Assembly (NCBI GenBank): GCA_030431355.1
Contig: JAUIJG010000039.1
Location: 1 to 19,181 of the forward strand
Origin: a bacterium
Lineage (GTDB): Bacteria; Cyanobacteriota; Vampirovibrionia; Obscuribacterales; Obscuribacteraceae
Reading direction: 5' to 3'
DNA: 19,181 nucleotides
In this document: piece after piece, positions 6,044 through 13,049 of the stretch
Layout: every line of letters starts with the position of its first letter
How positions within the stretch are numbered: position 1 is the stretch's first letter
Position numbers and translations under genes: made by a program
The notes under the pieces: generated by a model
The model's database searches: none
What the model saw: only the letters and a program-made list of their open reading frames with translations
Told to the model about the DNA's origin: nothing

Positions 6044-7423
6044 ATGGCTTGCGCGTCGAAAGAGAATCAAACAGACGACCTGATAGTTTCAGGCTCATTA
6101 ACAAAGGCGATTTGGACCCTCTCCTGGCCTCTGATGATCCGAATGGCTGCCGTCTCCCTGGCAAGTTTCACAGATATATGGATAGCAGGAAAACTGGGAG
6201 CTGACACCCAGGCGGCAATCGGCATATGTTCCCAGGTCTGGTTCTTCCTCCTCATGGTGACTGTGGCGCTCTCCGCAGGAACCACAGCCCTGGTGAGCAG
6301 ATACTGGGGAGCAAAAGATTATGAAAACGCCATCGAAGCAGCCCGTCACTCCATGGTGGCAGCGGCTGTCTTCGGCACTTTGACCATTGCGGTCGGACTT
6401 GTGGTGGCAAGACCTCTCCTCCACTTGCTTGGTGCTAGCCCCGCAGTGGAGGCCATCGCCTGGTCATATATAAAGATAGATATTCTCTCCCAACTTCCCT
6501 TCACCATTGTCTGGATTGCCCATGCCATCATGCGAGCCAGGGGAGACACAAGAACACCGATGTTCAATTGGATAGCGATGACCACCCTGATCATAAGCCT
6601 CGATATCCTCTTTTGCCTGGGTCCTCTGAAACTGGGAGTGGAAGGCATAGCCCTCGCCTGGCTGATCTCATCTATTCTCGGTGTCTTCTTGAGTTTGAGA
6701 AATCTCCGCAACTCCAGCCTGAAAGAATGCCTCAGTCCTGCCCGTTTCATGACCAGGGGATTCTCCCTCTCCTGGCTCAAACGATTTCTCGCCATCGGTC
6801 TACCTGCCTGTGTCAGCGACCTTGCCTGGACCCTTGGTTGCTTCGCCCTCTTTATCATCTTTGCAGGCACTGCCCATCCCACCGAATGTCAGGCATCCTG
6901 GGCCATAGGGTTGAGGCTGGAGGAGATTCTCAGCTACATGCCCATCTATGCCCTGGGCACCGCCGTTGCCACCATTGTGGGACAGAACCTGGGAGCCGAC
7001 AATGCTCTTAGAGCGGAGAGAGCGGGCTGGACAGTCTGCGCTCTGGGCGTAGCTTTCACCTCGGTTATTGCAGCCATTTTTTTCCTGGGAGCCGAACAGC
7101 TGGCCGCACTGCTCAGCTCAGACCCGCTGGTCATATCCTACACAACTCAATATTTTCAGGTCATAGGTCTGTCCCAACCATTTGTCGCCATATGGATAAT
7201 CTTATTTGGTGCCATGCAGGGCGCCGGCTACACCCGGTGGCCCATGTGGATATCCATTTTTGGCTTCGCCGTATTTCGCCTACCTTTGGCTTGGTCTTTG
7301 ACCGGCAACCTGGATGATGGTCCCCTGGGCTGCTGGGTAGCTTTTGCCGCCACCTCGATTATTTTAGGATTGATTTCAATCTGGAAGTTCAACACAAGAG
7401 AGTGGCAACTGCAGTCGGTTTAA
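6044..7423 (+). CDS. MATE-family multidrug/toxin efflux transporter
   Basis: A 459-residue inner-membrane protein with about twelve hydrophobic helices in two related halves, the size and fold of MATE antiporters, which expel cationic drugs or metabolites using Na+ or H+ gradients. The first half has the family-typical start TLSWPLMIRMAAVSLASFTD, GADTQAAIGICSQVW and TTALVSRYWGAKDYENA. The second half repeats the pattern (GTAVATIVGQNLGADNALRAERAGW). It belongs to the NorM/DinF-like branch; the substrate cannot be told. GGAGG at 6029-6033 lies 10 nt before ATG 6044. It is followed 39 nt later by the thioesterase start and probably shares its transcript. Confidence 0.92.
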   Translation: MACASKENQTDDLIVSGSLTKAIWTLSWPLMIRMAAVSLASFTDIWIAGKLGADTQAAIGICSQVWFFLLMVTVALSAGTTALVSRYWGAKDYENAIEAARHSMVAAAVFGTLTIAVGLVVARPLLHLLGASPAVEAIAWSYIKIDILSQLPFTIVWIAHAIMRARGDTRTPMFNWIAMTTLIISLDILFCLGPLKLGVEGIALAWLISSILGVFLSLRNLRNSSLKECLSPARFMTRGFSLSWLKRFLAIGLPACVSDLAWTLGCFALFIIFAGTAHPTECQASWAIGLRLEEILSYMPIYALGTAVATIVGQNLGADNALRAERAGWTVCALGVAFTSVIAAIFFLGAEQLAALLSSDPLVISYTTQYFQVIGLSQPFVAIWIILFGAMQGAGYTRWPMWISIFGFAVFRLPLAWSLTGNLDDGPLGCWVAFAATSIILGLISIWKFNTREWQLQSV

Positions 7424-7446
7424 GCTATGCTTCTCAACTCCAAAGC

Positions 7447-7453
7447 AAAGGAG
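7447..7453 (+). promoter_or_regulatory. Shine-Dalgarno fixing the start at 7463
   Basis: AAAGGAG lies 9 nt before ATG 7463. The in-frame ATG at 7427 sits 3 nt after the MATE stop codon without a ribosome-binding site. Confidence 0.65.
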
Positions 7454-7462
7454 CCGAATCCC

Positions 7463-7912
7463 ATGCAGAAACTGGAAGACGAAAAGACCGACTTGAGAAT
7501 GTTCGAAATCTCCCATGAGATTAGAGTCAAGACCTACGATATAGATTTTGCCGGTCATGTCTCGAACATCACCTACTTGAGATGGTTCGAGGATATGCGT
7601 CTGAAAATATTTGATCAATATTTTCCCCTGGAAAATTTCATGAACGAAGGCTATCTCCCCATCATCACCGAAACCCGCGTCGCATATAAAAGGTCCGTGG
7701 GTTTATTCGATCGCCCCCAGGGTCGTATGTGGATTGCCAAAAGAGGGGCGGCGTCCTTCAACTTCGAAGGGGAGTTGAAAGTGGACGGAGAAGTCACGAC
7801 CAGATCCTGGTTTACCGGATTATTCATAAATGAAAAGACAATGAAGCCGGTTCGTATGCCCAAGCTTATAATCGAAAAAGAAAGAGAGCTCTACGGTAAC
7901 ACTCAGGGATAA
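7463..7912 (+). CDS. Acyl-CoA thioesterase, 4HBT/YbgC-like hotdog fold
   Basis: A 149-residue protein from ATG 7463. The hallmark is YDIDFAGHVSNITYLRWFED near the N-terminus, matching the 4-hydroxybenzoyl-CoA thioesterase pattern (DxDxxGHVxNxxYLRxFE), where the Asp acts in thioester hydrolysis. The beta-strand stretch ETRVAYKRSVGLFD also fits the family. It would hydrolyse acyl-CoA or acyl-ACP thioesters in the cytoplasm as a homo-oligomer; the exact substrate is unclear. The longer frame from 7427 adds 12 residues without a ribosome-binding site. It is probably the second gene of a transcript with the MATE transporter. A 7-bp inverted repeat (CGGTAAC 7894-7900 with GTTACCG 7917-7923) straddles its stop codon, without a T-run. 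Confidence 0.85.
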   Translation: MQKLEDEKTDLRMFEISHEIRVKTYDIDFAGHVSNITYLRWFEDMRLKIFDQYFPLENFMNEGYLPIITETRVAYKRSVGLFDRPQGRMWIAKRGAASFNFEGELKVDGEVTTRSWFTGLFINEKTMKPVRMPKLIIEKERELYGNTQG

Positions 7913-7997
7913 AGTTGTTACCGAAAGTTCTCCATGGAACACTGAACTTTGTTATTGTGCTATCACCTGGAAATTACAGTAAACCGGAACTATCACC

Positions 7998-9626
7998 TTG
8001 CCAAAACCACCAAAATCCCCTCTTCCCCTCCTTGTTCCTATCTCATTAGCTTTTCTTGCCCTTACAACTCTCCCCAACGCCCTGGCTGCCGACTCAGGAA
8101 CGAATGCGGGTTCGACTCCATATGTGGAGACAAAGCTATCCAAAATTTTTGCCAACTGGCTGCGAATTCCGGCCCTCACCCATTCAACTCCCGGTCTGGA
8201 GTTGACGGACGTAGAGTCAGGTAAAGTCATCTATTCTTATAATGGTGATCTCCGATTCACTCCGGCTTCGGCAGTAAAATCAATCACCTGTGCCTGCGCC
8301 TTTGAAACCCTGAAACCTTCTTTCCAGTACACAACTTCCCTAGTGGCCGAAGGCAACATGGAAGGAAACAAACTAAACGGCAACCTTGTTTTAATAAGCT
8401 CCCAGGACCCGACTATGATGCGTGGAGACCTGGTCAATCTCGTGAACAAGATGGCTGTTCATGAGGTTTTGCCCGGTACCACTATTAAAGAGATAACCGG
8501 CAAAGTGATTATCAAAGGTCCACCGGTGAAAGGCAGCGGTTTCCACCAATCCTGGCTTGTGGAAGACTGGGGCAGACACTGGATGCCTGTATCATCCAAT
8601 CTGGTGGTCGATAGAAATGTAACCTACAGCACCGGCCTCATTCCAGGATACAAACAGTTCAACGCCAACTCGATGCACGGCAAACTTTTCGAGTATCTAC
8701 TCAGCGCCCAGGGCGGACCAGGTTGGGTCTATCTCTCACCGGCGCAAAAGAAACTTTATGTCTACCACTCGAATCACCCCAAGACACCAAAGTCGGTGAC
8801 TCTCACCGTCTCCAACCCCGAGGACTACAATCGGGCCCTGCTCGAGGATCTGATTGTTAAAAGAGGGATCAAAGTAGGGAACAAAGCGATCAGTTTATCC
8901 GAAAGAGATCAGGTCTATACCTTAAGCTCACACAGTTCCAAACCTCTCTCTTACATTCTTCAGAGAACCCTGCACAAAAGCGACAATCTCTACGCCCAGC
9001 AGATCCTGAGAACGCTTGGTGCAAAGTATCTCAGTGAGAACAATTCGGTTGGCAACGGAACCTCCACCCTGGAAGACTACGGCATCACTGTTATTCATAA
9101 CTGGTTGAAAAAAGTGGGCGTTCCCGGCGGAGAGATAATCATCTATGACGGTTGTGGGCTCTGCCGTAAGAACGGTGTTTCCCCCCACAGTCTAAATTTG
9201 ATCATGCGCCATATGGCAGCTTCTAACGAGCTGAGTCCTTATATTGATCTGCTCAAAACAAATGATGAAACCGACCAGGGCAGAGGCTCCTACAAGTATA
9301 AAACAGGAACCATGGATGGTATCAGAGCTATCACCGGTATCCTGACAACAGCGGGCAAACAAAAACTGGCTCTTACGATAATGGTTAACGGCCACACCCC
9401 CTCGATACGCAACCTGCGCATCGCAATGTCAGGGCTGATCAATCAGCTCAGAGTAATCAAATATATTGGAGAAGAGATTCCGAAGGTAAAAGTTGCTTCC
9501 GAGAATGACAGCGGTTTGACAACGGTGAAGGGTGATTCCGTCCTGGTGAATCCCAAGTTAAATCAAGCCAAAACAAAGGCTGCTCCCCAGAAGAAGAAAA
9601 AGAGAAAGCGTGGCAAAAGGCGCTAA
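7998..9626 (+). CDS. D-alanyl-D-alanine carboxypeptidase/endopeptidase, PBP4 (peptidase S13) type
   Basis: A 542-residue exported penicillin-binding protein. An N-terminal signal sequence ends around ALA-AD (residue 30). Catalytic motifs are all present: SAVK (SxxK, Ser91/Lys94), SDN (328-330) and KTG (435-437). The insert between the first two is typical of PBP4/DacB proteins, which trim or cleave peptidoglycan peptide cross-links in the periplasm. The DGSGLSR motif of the family reads DGCGLCR (384-390), with two cysteines replacing serines. The C-terminus carries an extra very basic tail (PQKKKKRKRGKRR), unusual for DacB and perhaps binding anionic envelope polymers. The start is TTG 7998: an in-frame stop at 7980 excludes a longer form, and no other start lies before the signal peptide. 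The ribosome-binding site is poor. Confidence 0.9.
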   Translation: MPKPPKSPLPLLVPISLAFLALTTLPNALAADSGTNAGSTPYVETKLSKIFANWLRIPALTHSTPGLELTDVESGKVIYSYNGDLRFTPASAVKSITCACAFETLKPSFQYTTSLVAEGNMEGNKLNGNLVLISSQDPTMMRGDLVNLVNKMAVHEVLPGTTIKEITGKVIIKGPPVKGSGFHQSWLVEDWGRHWMPVSSNLVVDRNVTYSTGLIPGYKQFNANSMHGKLFEYLLSAQGGPGWVYLSPAQKKLYVYHSNHPKTPKSVTLTVSNPEDYNRALLEDLIVKRGIKVGNKAISLSERDQVYTLSSHSSKPLSYILQRTLHKSDNLYAQQILRTLGAKYLSENNSVGNGTSTLEDYGITVIHNWLKKVGVPGGEIIIYDGCGLCRKNGVSPHSLNLIMRHMAASNELSPYIDLLKTNDETDQGRGSYKYKTGTMDGIRAITGILTTAGKQKLALTIMVNGHTPSIRNLRIAMSGLINQLRVIKYIGEEIPKVKVASENDSGLTTVKGDSVLVNPKLNQAKTKAAPQKKKKRKRGKRR

Positions 9627-9647
9627 GAATCTAGTTTTCTACAGGCC

Positions 9648-9794
9648 GCATATGCACCGCATATCCAACGAATACAAACCACACCGAACAAATGGTTCAA
9701 GCGCTTGTCATGTCATCTGCACTGATAGAAGCGCATATAAACAGATCCTTTGATTACCGCAAAAGATATTTATTAAATGTCCTTTGGGGTAGTT
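9648..9794 (+). promoter_or_regulatory. Conserved upstream module of RNA copy A
   Basis: This shares an ungapped layout with 11844-11990: GCATAT (9648), GCATATCCAAC (9659), the perfect palindrome CAAGCGCTTG (9698-9707) and a 35-nt block (9760-9794) identical in both copies. A weak promoter can be proposed: TTGATT (9750-9755) with TATTAA (9771-9776) or TTAAAT (9774-9779). The palindrome would lie about 75-85 nt before the start site, fitting an activator or repressor site. The spacing is seen directly; the promoter is inference. Confidence 0.55.
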
Positions 9795-10040
9795 TTATTC
9801 CTGGGAAATTGCGCTATGCTTATAAGCGTTGAAGGTGAGTGCTCTCAAGTTGAGCACTAAGAGCCTAGGGGCCTTGCAGAAACGACAGGCGGCGCCAGTC
9901 CGGAAACCGTAGCAAGCGACAGCCCGCATCAAGTCACGCTCTGAACGTTGGCTGATGAAATACTGAGTCCAATCACAGGACTTTCAGACAGTAGCATTAA
10001 ACACCACTGCAGAATTGTTCTGAGTGGTGTTTTTGTTTGT
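9783..10040 (+). ncRNA. Putative structured RNA, copy A (unrecognised class)
   Basis: A non-coding stretch between the PBP4-type gene and the TonB-like gene, similar to 11979-12240. The best core block is 9861-9898, matching 12065-12103 at 34 of 38 positions plus one inserted base; it includes GGGGCCTTG, AGAAAC, CAGGC and GGCGCCAG. Other shared parts are AGCCCGCATC, GATGAxATACTGAG (9954-9967) and CAGACAGTAGCATT (9985-9998). Hairpins are AGTGCTC/GAGCACT (9838-9858) and AGTCC/GGACT (9966-9982), the latter changed in copy B to another pairing sequence. It ends in a strong terminator. The 5' end is estimated. No long open frame is shared between copies. The CDS start is 117 nt past the terminator, so copy A looks more like an independent small RNA than a leader. 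Confidence 0.6.
9999..10040 (+). terminator. Intrinsic terminator of RNA copy A
   Basis: AAACACCACT (9999-10008) pairs perfectly with AGTGGTGTTT (10023-10032), with an inner CAG/CTG pair around ATTGTT-like loop bases. TTTTTGTTTGT follows. This is among the strongest intrinsic terminators in the window. Confidence 0.88.
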
Positions 10041-10156
10041 CTAAAATTTGAAAAACCAGGGAAATCACTAGGAGCCCGTCCGAGATATTGGCGGCGTTTT
10101 CATAACTGCCCTCACCTAAACTGGAAACAGGCGTTTAAAGGGGAGGGCCGACCGGC

Positions 10157-11803
10157 ATGTCCAGACACTTTCAGACAGAGACAGAATCATTACAAAGGGA
10201 TCCAAAAACAGCCCTTGTCTTGTCCATAATTCCAGGTCTTGGCCAGGTATATAACTTAGAGCCCCGCAAAGGACTACTCTTCTTTTTCGTTGCCGCCCTC
10301 AATCTTTTATTAGTTGCTTTTCTCAGTCTGTCAGCTCAGATATCAAGCGCGCTTTCTCAATTCGGGGAGAGTTTCAATGTCACCCCCAATCATATTTTGA
10401 CCGAAACCTTCTCGACCATGAACCTGGTCAGTCCTCCCTGCGCCCTACTGTTTTTACTCTCCGCCCTATTCATCATCTTTGTGGCCAGGGATGCCCATGA
10501 CCATGCCCTGAACCAGAGAAGAAAAGCTATCTATGCAACCTCTTTTGTGGAGTTAAGCGAAGCAAACAGCGCCTCTTATCTTTTGCATATCTCTCTAATG
10601 GTATCTTCCCTGATACTGGCTTTCTTTTTCCTGATCCCACCAAAACCCCAGACCCAGATCACAGATATCGAATTCGTGGCACCACAGAAGAAGACAGAGA
10701 AACAAGTTCTCTCTAAGAAAGCCTCGGTGCACGCCTCGGAGGCGATTAGAGATCGCAGACCGATATCCGATAGAAGTCCGGGCAAAGCCAGAAGTGCAAT
10801 AGCTGACACAAAGCCTCAAACCGTCTCTAAAGCGGAGCCGACAAGGTCTTCGAGCGCGGCCAGGCCCAGCCAGACAAATCCCAGACCGAGACCACCGGTA
10901 CCCACAAGAGCTACCTCGGCGAGACCCTCACCGCCAAAAGTGATCACTGCTCCCACCATGGCTGGAGCTACTCAGGCACCGCAACTTCCTGATTCAAAGA
11001 GCCAATCTTCAAATTCTCGACCTCGACCCAGACCCAATTCATCACTACTGGCTTTCGCCCCCCGGGTTAACTCCCCTAATCTTCCGGTGACCATGCCAAA
11101 TCTAAGTACTGGCAGTGGCACAAAGTCCCCGGCACCCCCATCTTCCAAAGCGGGAAATCAAAGCACCGGCTCCAAAGTCGGAGCAAGCGAGATCGCACCA
11201 TCGATAATACCAGTCTCCTCCGGCTCAGGTACCGGACCCAGGTCTGAACGCAGCCTTGCGCCGGTCGGCACCAACAGATCAAAATCCGGCTCAGGCAAGG
11301 ACAACAACCAGCCCGGGCCCCAGCCGGCAAAGAGCAAGTCCACTGCAGGCGGCGGCATGAAGAATCTCATCTCTATTACACCCAGTGTGGGAAGCCCGAG
11401 AGCTGCCGCTAACTCAGGACCGGCGAAATCAAGTGAAGGTGAAGGTGGTAATCCAGAATCAGACAAAATCGAAGATCAACCAAATATCAAAAACAGACCT
11501 GAGCCGTATTTCGGAGCCTATATGGCGCAGTTGCAAAGACGGATTAAACAGAACTGGTTTCCGGCAAGAGAAGAGCGATCCAAAAGAGTGAAGGTGATAT
11601 TCACCATCCATGAAAATGGCACCATGAGCAACCTCAGGCTTGAAAGGTCATCCGGCTCCTCCATAGCGGACCAGGCCGCTTTGAAAGCGGTGCGCAATTC
11701 TGCCCCCTTCGCCCATCTCCCCAAGTACTCACCCCCTTCTGTGGATGTCTCCTTCACCTTCGACTACAACGTCTTCCAGGGCGGCGGCACAAGAAGATTC
11801 TAA
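10157..11803 (+). CDS. TonB-like protein with N-terminal TM2-type membrane domain
   Basis: A 548-residue membrane protein of unusual build. Residues 15-60 carry DPKTALVLSIIPGLGQVYN then a hydrophobic helix, the pattern of small TM2/DUF5683-like domains; further helices lie at about 92-110 and 140-163. The last of these (YLLHISLMVSSLILAFFFLIPPKP) resembles the TonB signal anchor. A long linker rich in Pro, Ser, Lys and Arg follows (about 175-445), suited to spanning the periplasm. The C-terminal 100 residues fit the TonB C-terminal domain (YMAQLQRRIKQNW, VIFTIHENGTMSNLRLERSSG, ALKAVRNSAPFAHLP). It would transmit inner-membrane energy or force to outer-membrane partners; no ExbB/ExbD gene is in the window. 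GGGAGGG at 10141-10147 lies 9 nt before the ATG. It is downstream of RNA copy A. Confidence 0.85.
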   Translation: MSRHFQTETESLQRDPKTALVLSIIPGLGQVYNLEPRKGLLFFFVAALNLLLVAFLSLSAQISSALSQFGESFNVTPNHILTETFSTMNLVSPPCALLFLLSALFIIFVARDAHDHALNQRRKAIYATSFVELSEANSASYLLHISLMVSSLILAFFFLIPPKPQTQITDIEFVAPQKKTEKQVLSKKASVHASEAIRDRRPISDRSPGKARSAIADTKPQTVSKAEPTRSSSAARPSQTNPRPRPPVPTRATSARPSPPKVITAPTMAGATQAPQLPDSKSQSSNSRPRPRPNSSLLAFAPRVNSPNLPVTMPNLSTGSGTKSPAPPSSKAGNQSTGSKVGASEIAPSIIPVSSGSGTGPRSERSLAPVGTNRSKSGSGKDNNQPGPQPAKSKSTAGGGMKNLISITPSVGSPRAAANSGPAKSSEGEGGNPESDKIEDQPNIKNRPEPYFGAYMAQLQRRIKQNWFPAREERSKRVKVIFTIHENGTMSNLRLERSSGSSIADQAALKAVRNSAPFAHLPKYSPPSVDVSFTFDYNVFQGGGTRRF

Positions 11804-11843
11804 GCCAGGGAAGTTGAATTGAGTCGAACTTATTTTCAGAAGC

Positions 11844-11990
11844 GCATATAGAAAGCATATCCAACAGGAATGACCATGTGCAGGAAAACGGTTCAAGCAC
11901 TTGAGAAACAGACAGTCTCCCGAAAAGGGCATGGATAGCCTACCCTTGGATACCACAAAAGATATTTATTAAATGTCCTTTGGGGTAGTT
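11844..11990 (+). promoter_or_regulatory. Conserved upstream module of RNA copy B
   Basis: The counterpart of 9648-9794 with the same internal distances: GCATAT (11844), GCATATCCAAC (11855), near-palindrome CAAGCACTTG (11894-11903, 50 nt after the first word) and the identical 35-nt block (11956-11990, 112 nt after it). TTGGAT (11946-11951) and TATTAA (11967-11972) are the aligned promoter candidates. Sequence between these words has diverged, so the words are probably under selection. Confidence 0.55.
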
Positions 11991-12240
11991 CCATTTATGG
12001 CTCAATGAGATAGACTAATAAATGTGAAGGGTGAGCGATCACTAACAAGCTAGTTGAGCGCGTTGAGCCCAGGGGCCTTGTAGAAACATCAGGCTGGCGC
12101 CAGCCGGATACGATAACAAGAGAAGCCCGCATCGAGAAACATTCTGATTGTCGACCGATGAGATACTGAGCCTCAAAACAGAAGCTGACAGACAGTAGCA
12201 TTTAACACCACCGCAGTTTTACTGGGTGGTGTTTTTGTAT
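11979..12240 (+). ncRNA. Putative structured RNA, copy B (unrecognised class)
   Basis: The paralogue of 9783-10040. It shares the core block (12065-12103), the AGCCCGCATC word, GATGAGATACTGAG (12157-12170), CAGACAGTAGCATT (12189-12202) and the terminator. Where sequence differs, pairing is kept: AGCCTC (12169-12174) pairs with GAAGCT (12181-12186) at the site of AGTCC/GGACT in copy A. A 5' hairpin around 12035-12061 (GCG, TCA and CTA with TAG, TGA and CGC, one mismatch and a bulge) replaces the AGTGCTC/GAGCACT hairpin. The terminator ends about 14 nt before the L,D-transpeptidase ATG, a layout like a transcription-attenuating riboswitch leader. I do not recognise the consensus of any riboswitch or small RNA I know. 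The 5' end is an estimate. Confidence 0.6.
12204..12238 (+). terminator. Intrinsic terminator of RNA copy B
   Basis: AACACCACC (12204-12212) pairs perfectly with GGTGGTGTT (12225-12233), with inner CAG/CTG closing a TTTTA loop and TTTTTGT after it. It is a homologue of the terminator at 9999-10040, with a C-G pair in place of T-A at the inner end of the stem. Confidence 0.88.
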
Positions 12241-12251
12241 AGAATCTAGGC

Positions 12252-13028
12252 ATGAAATTGTCGTTCCCAGCAAAAACAACTTTGAGACTGTTGTCAATTC
12301 CAGCGATTCTCTGCGCAATCTTGGTCTTCAACCTGAGCCAGCCGGCAGAAGCAAAGCGAGGAAAACACAGTACCGTAAAAGCGGCAATCAAAGACTATGG
12401 CGAAACCATGAGACGGGAACTAATTCCTCTTTTCCAGAGTAGGGGACTAGCCTATCCGCCTAAAGAGCTGACCTTCATCGGTCTCAAAGAAGAGAAGGTT
12501 TTGCATATCTTCGCCAAAGATCATGACGGGGAAAACATAAGAATTAAAACCTACCCGATAATAGGTGTCAGCGGAGAGCCGGGTCCAAAACTGGAGGAAG
12601 GCGACCGACAGATCCCGGAAGGTATTTATAAACTGACCGGCTTCAAGCCGAATTCCATCGCCCACCTTGCTTTGTTAATCAACTATCCCAGCCCTGAAGA
12701 CAGGAAGAGGGCCCGGGAAGACAAACGCTCAAACTTAGGCAGTCATATAGAGATTCATGGCAGCTACTGGTCCACCGGATGCCTGGCCATGGGAGATGAG
12801 GCCATAGAAGAGATCTTTGTCCTCGCCCATGATACCGGACTAAAACAGATAGATCTGATACTTTCTCCCTGTAACCTAAACATAAAAGAGCCGGTCATTG
12901 ACTACAAAGAACAGCCAAAATGGCTGCCGGCACTATATGGAAGACTTAAGGAAGCTTTGAAAGAGTTTGATATGGTGCCGGACAAGTCGGTGCAGTATCC
13001 CTGGAGTGATAGTTTCTTATTGAAGTAG
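12252..13028 (+). CDS. L,D-transpeptidase-like protein, YafK/YkuD type
   Basis: A 258-residue exported protein. A signal sequence covers residues 10-34 (hydrophobic core LRLLSIPAILCAILVF, likely cleavage after AEA). The YkuD catalytic signature is HGSYWSTGCLAMGD (169-182) with His169 and nucleophile Cys177; the STGCLAMGDEAIEEIF context matches the YafK branch. These enzymes make or break peptide linkages at meso-diaminopimelate in peptidoglycan or release attached lipoproteins. PIIGVSGEPGPKLEEGDRQIPEG (102-124 region) is the conserved beta-strand part of the fold. The ATG at 12252 is only about 14 nt after the terminator of RNA copy B, and its ribosome-binding site is weak (CTAGG, 1 nt away), so expression may need read-through or a separate promoter. 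It is followed 21 nt later by the VOC gene. Confidence 0.88.
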   Translation: MKLSFPAKTTLRLLSIPAILCAILVFNLSQPAEAKRGKHSTVKAAIKDYGETMRRELIPLFQSRGLAYPPKELTFIGLKEEKVLHIFAKDHDGENIRIKTYPIIGVSGEPGPKLEEGDRQIPEGIYKLTGFKPNSIAHLALLINYPSPEDRKRAREDKRSNLGSHIEIHGSYWSTGCLAMGDEAIEEIFVLAHDTGLKQIDLILSPCNLNIKEPVIDYKEQPKWLPALYGRLKEALKEFDMVPDKSVQYPWSDSFLLK

Positions 13029-13049
13029 AAAAAACAGTAGAGGAAAAAT

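Noticed and set aside
6346..6882. 178-codon minus-strand frame inside the MATE gene
   Set aside because: It is an antisense shadow of a clearly coding membrane protein, with no family similarity.
7894..7923. 7-bp inverted repeat over the thioesterase stop codon as a terminator
   Set aside because: There is no T-run after it and half the stem is coding sequence, so it was mentioned only in the gene entry.
9694..9707. GGTTCAAGC resembling a tRNA T-arm
   Set aside because: The flanks do not form the 5-bp T-stem and no acceptor, D or anticodon arm is present. The segment is better explained as a palindromic protein site.
9951..9967. CTGATGA resembling a hammerhead core or fluoride-riboswitch ending
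   Set aside because: Copy B reads CCGATGAG at the same place, the hammerhead GAAA partner and the fluoride aptamer's 5' half are absent, and the conserved region is far longer than either.
9948..10229. Open frame of 93 codons across the end of RNA copy A
   Set aside because: It crosses a strong intrinsic terminator, is out of frame with the TonB-like gene, and copy B has no matching frame.
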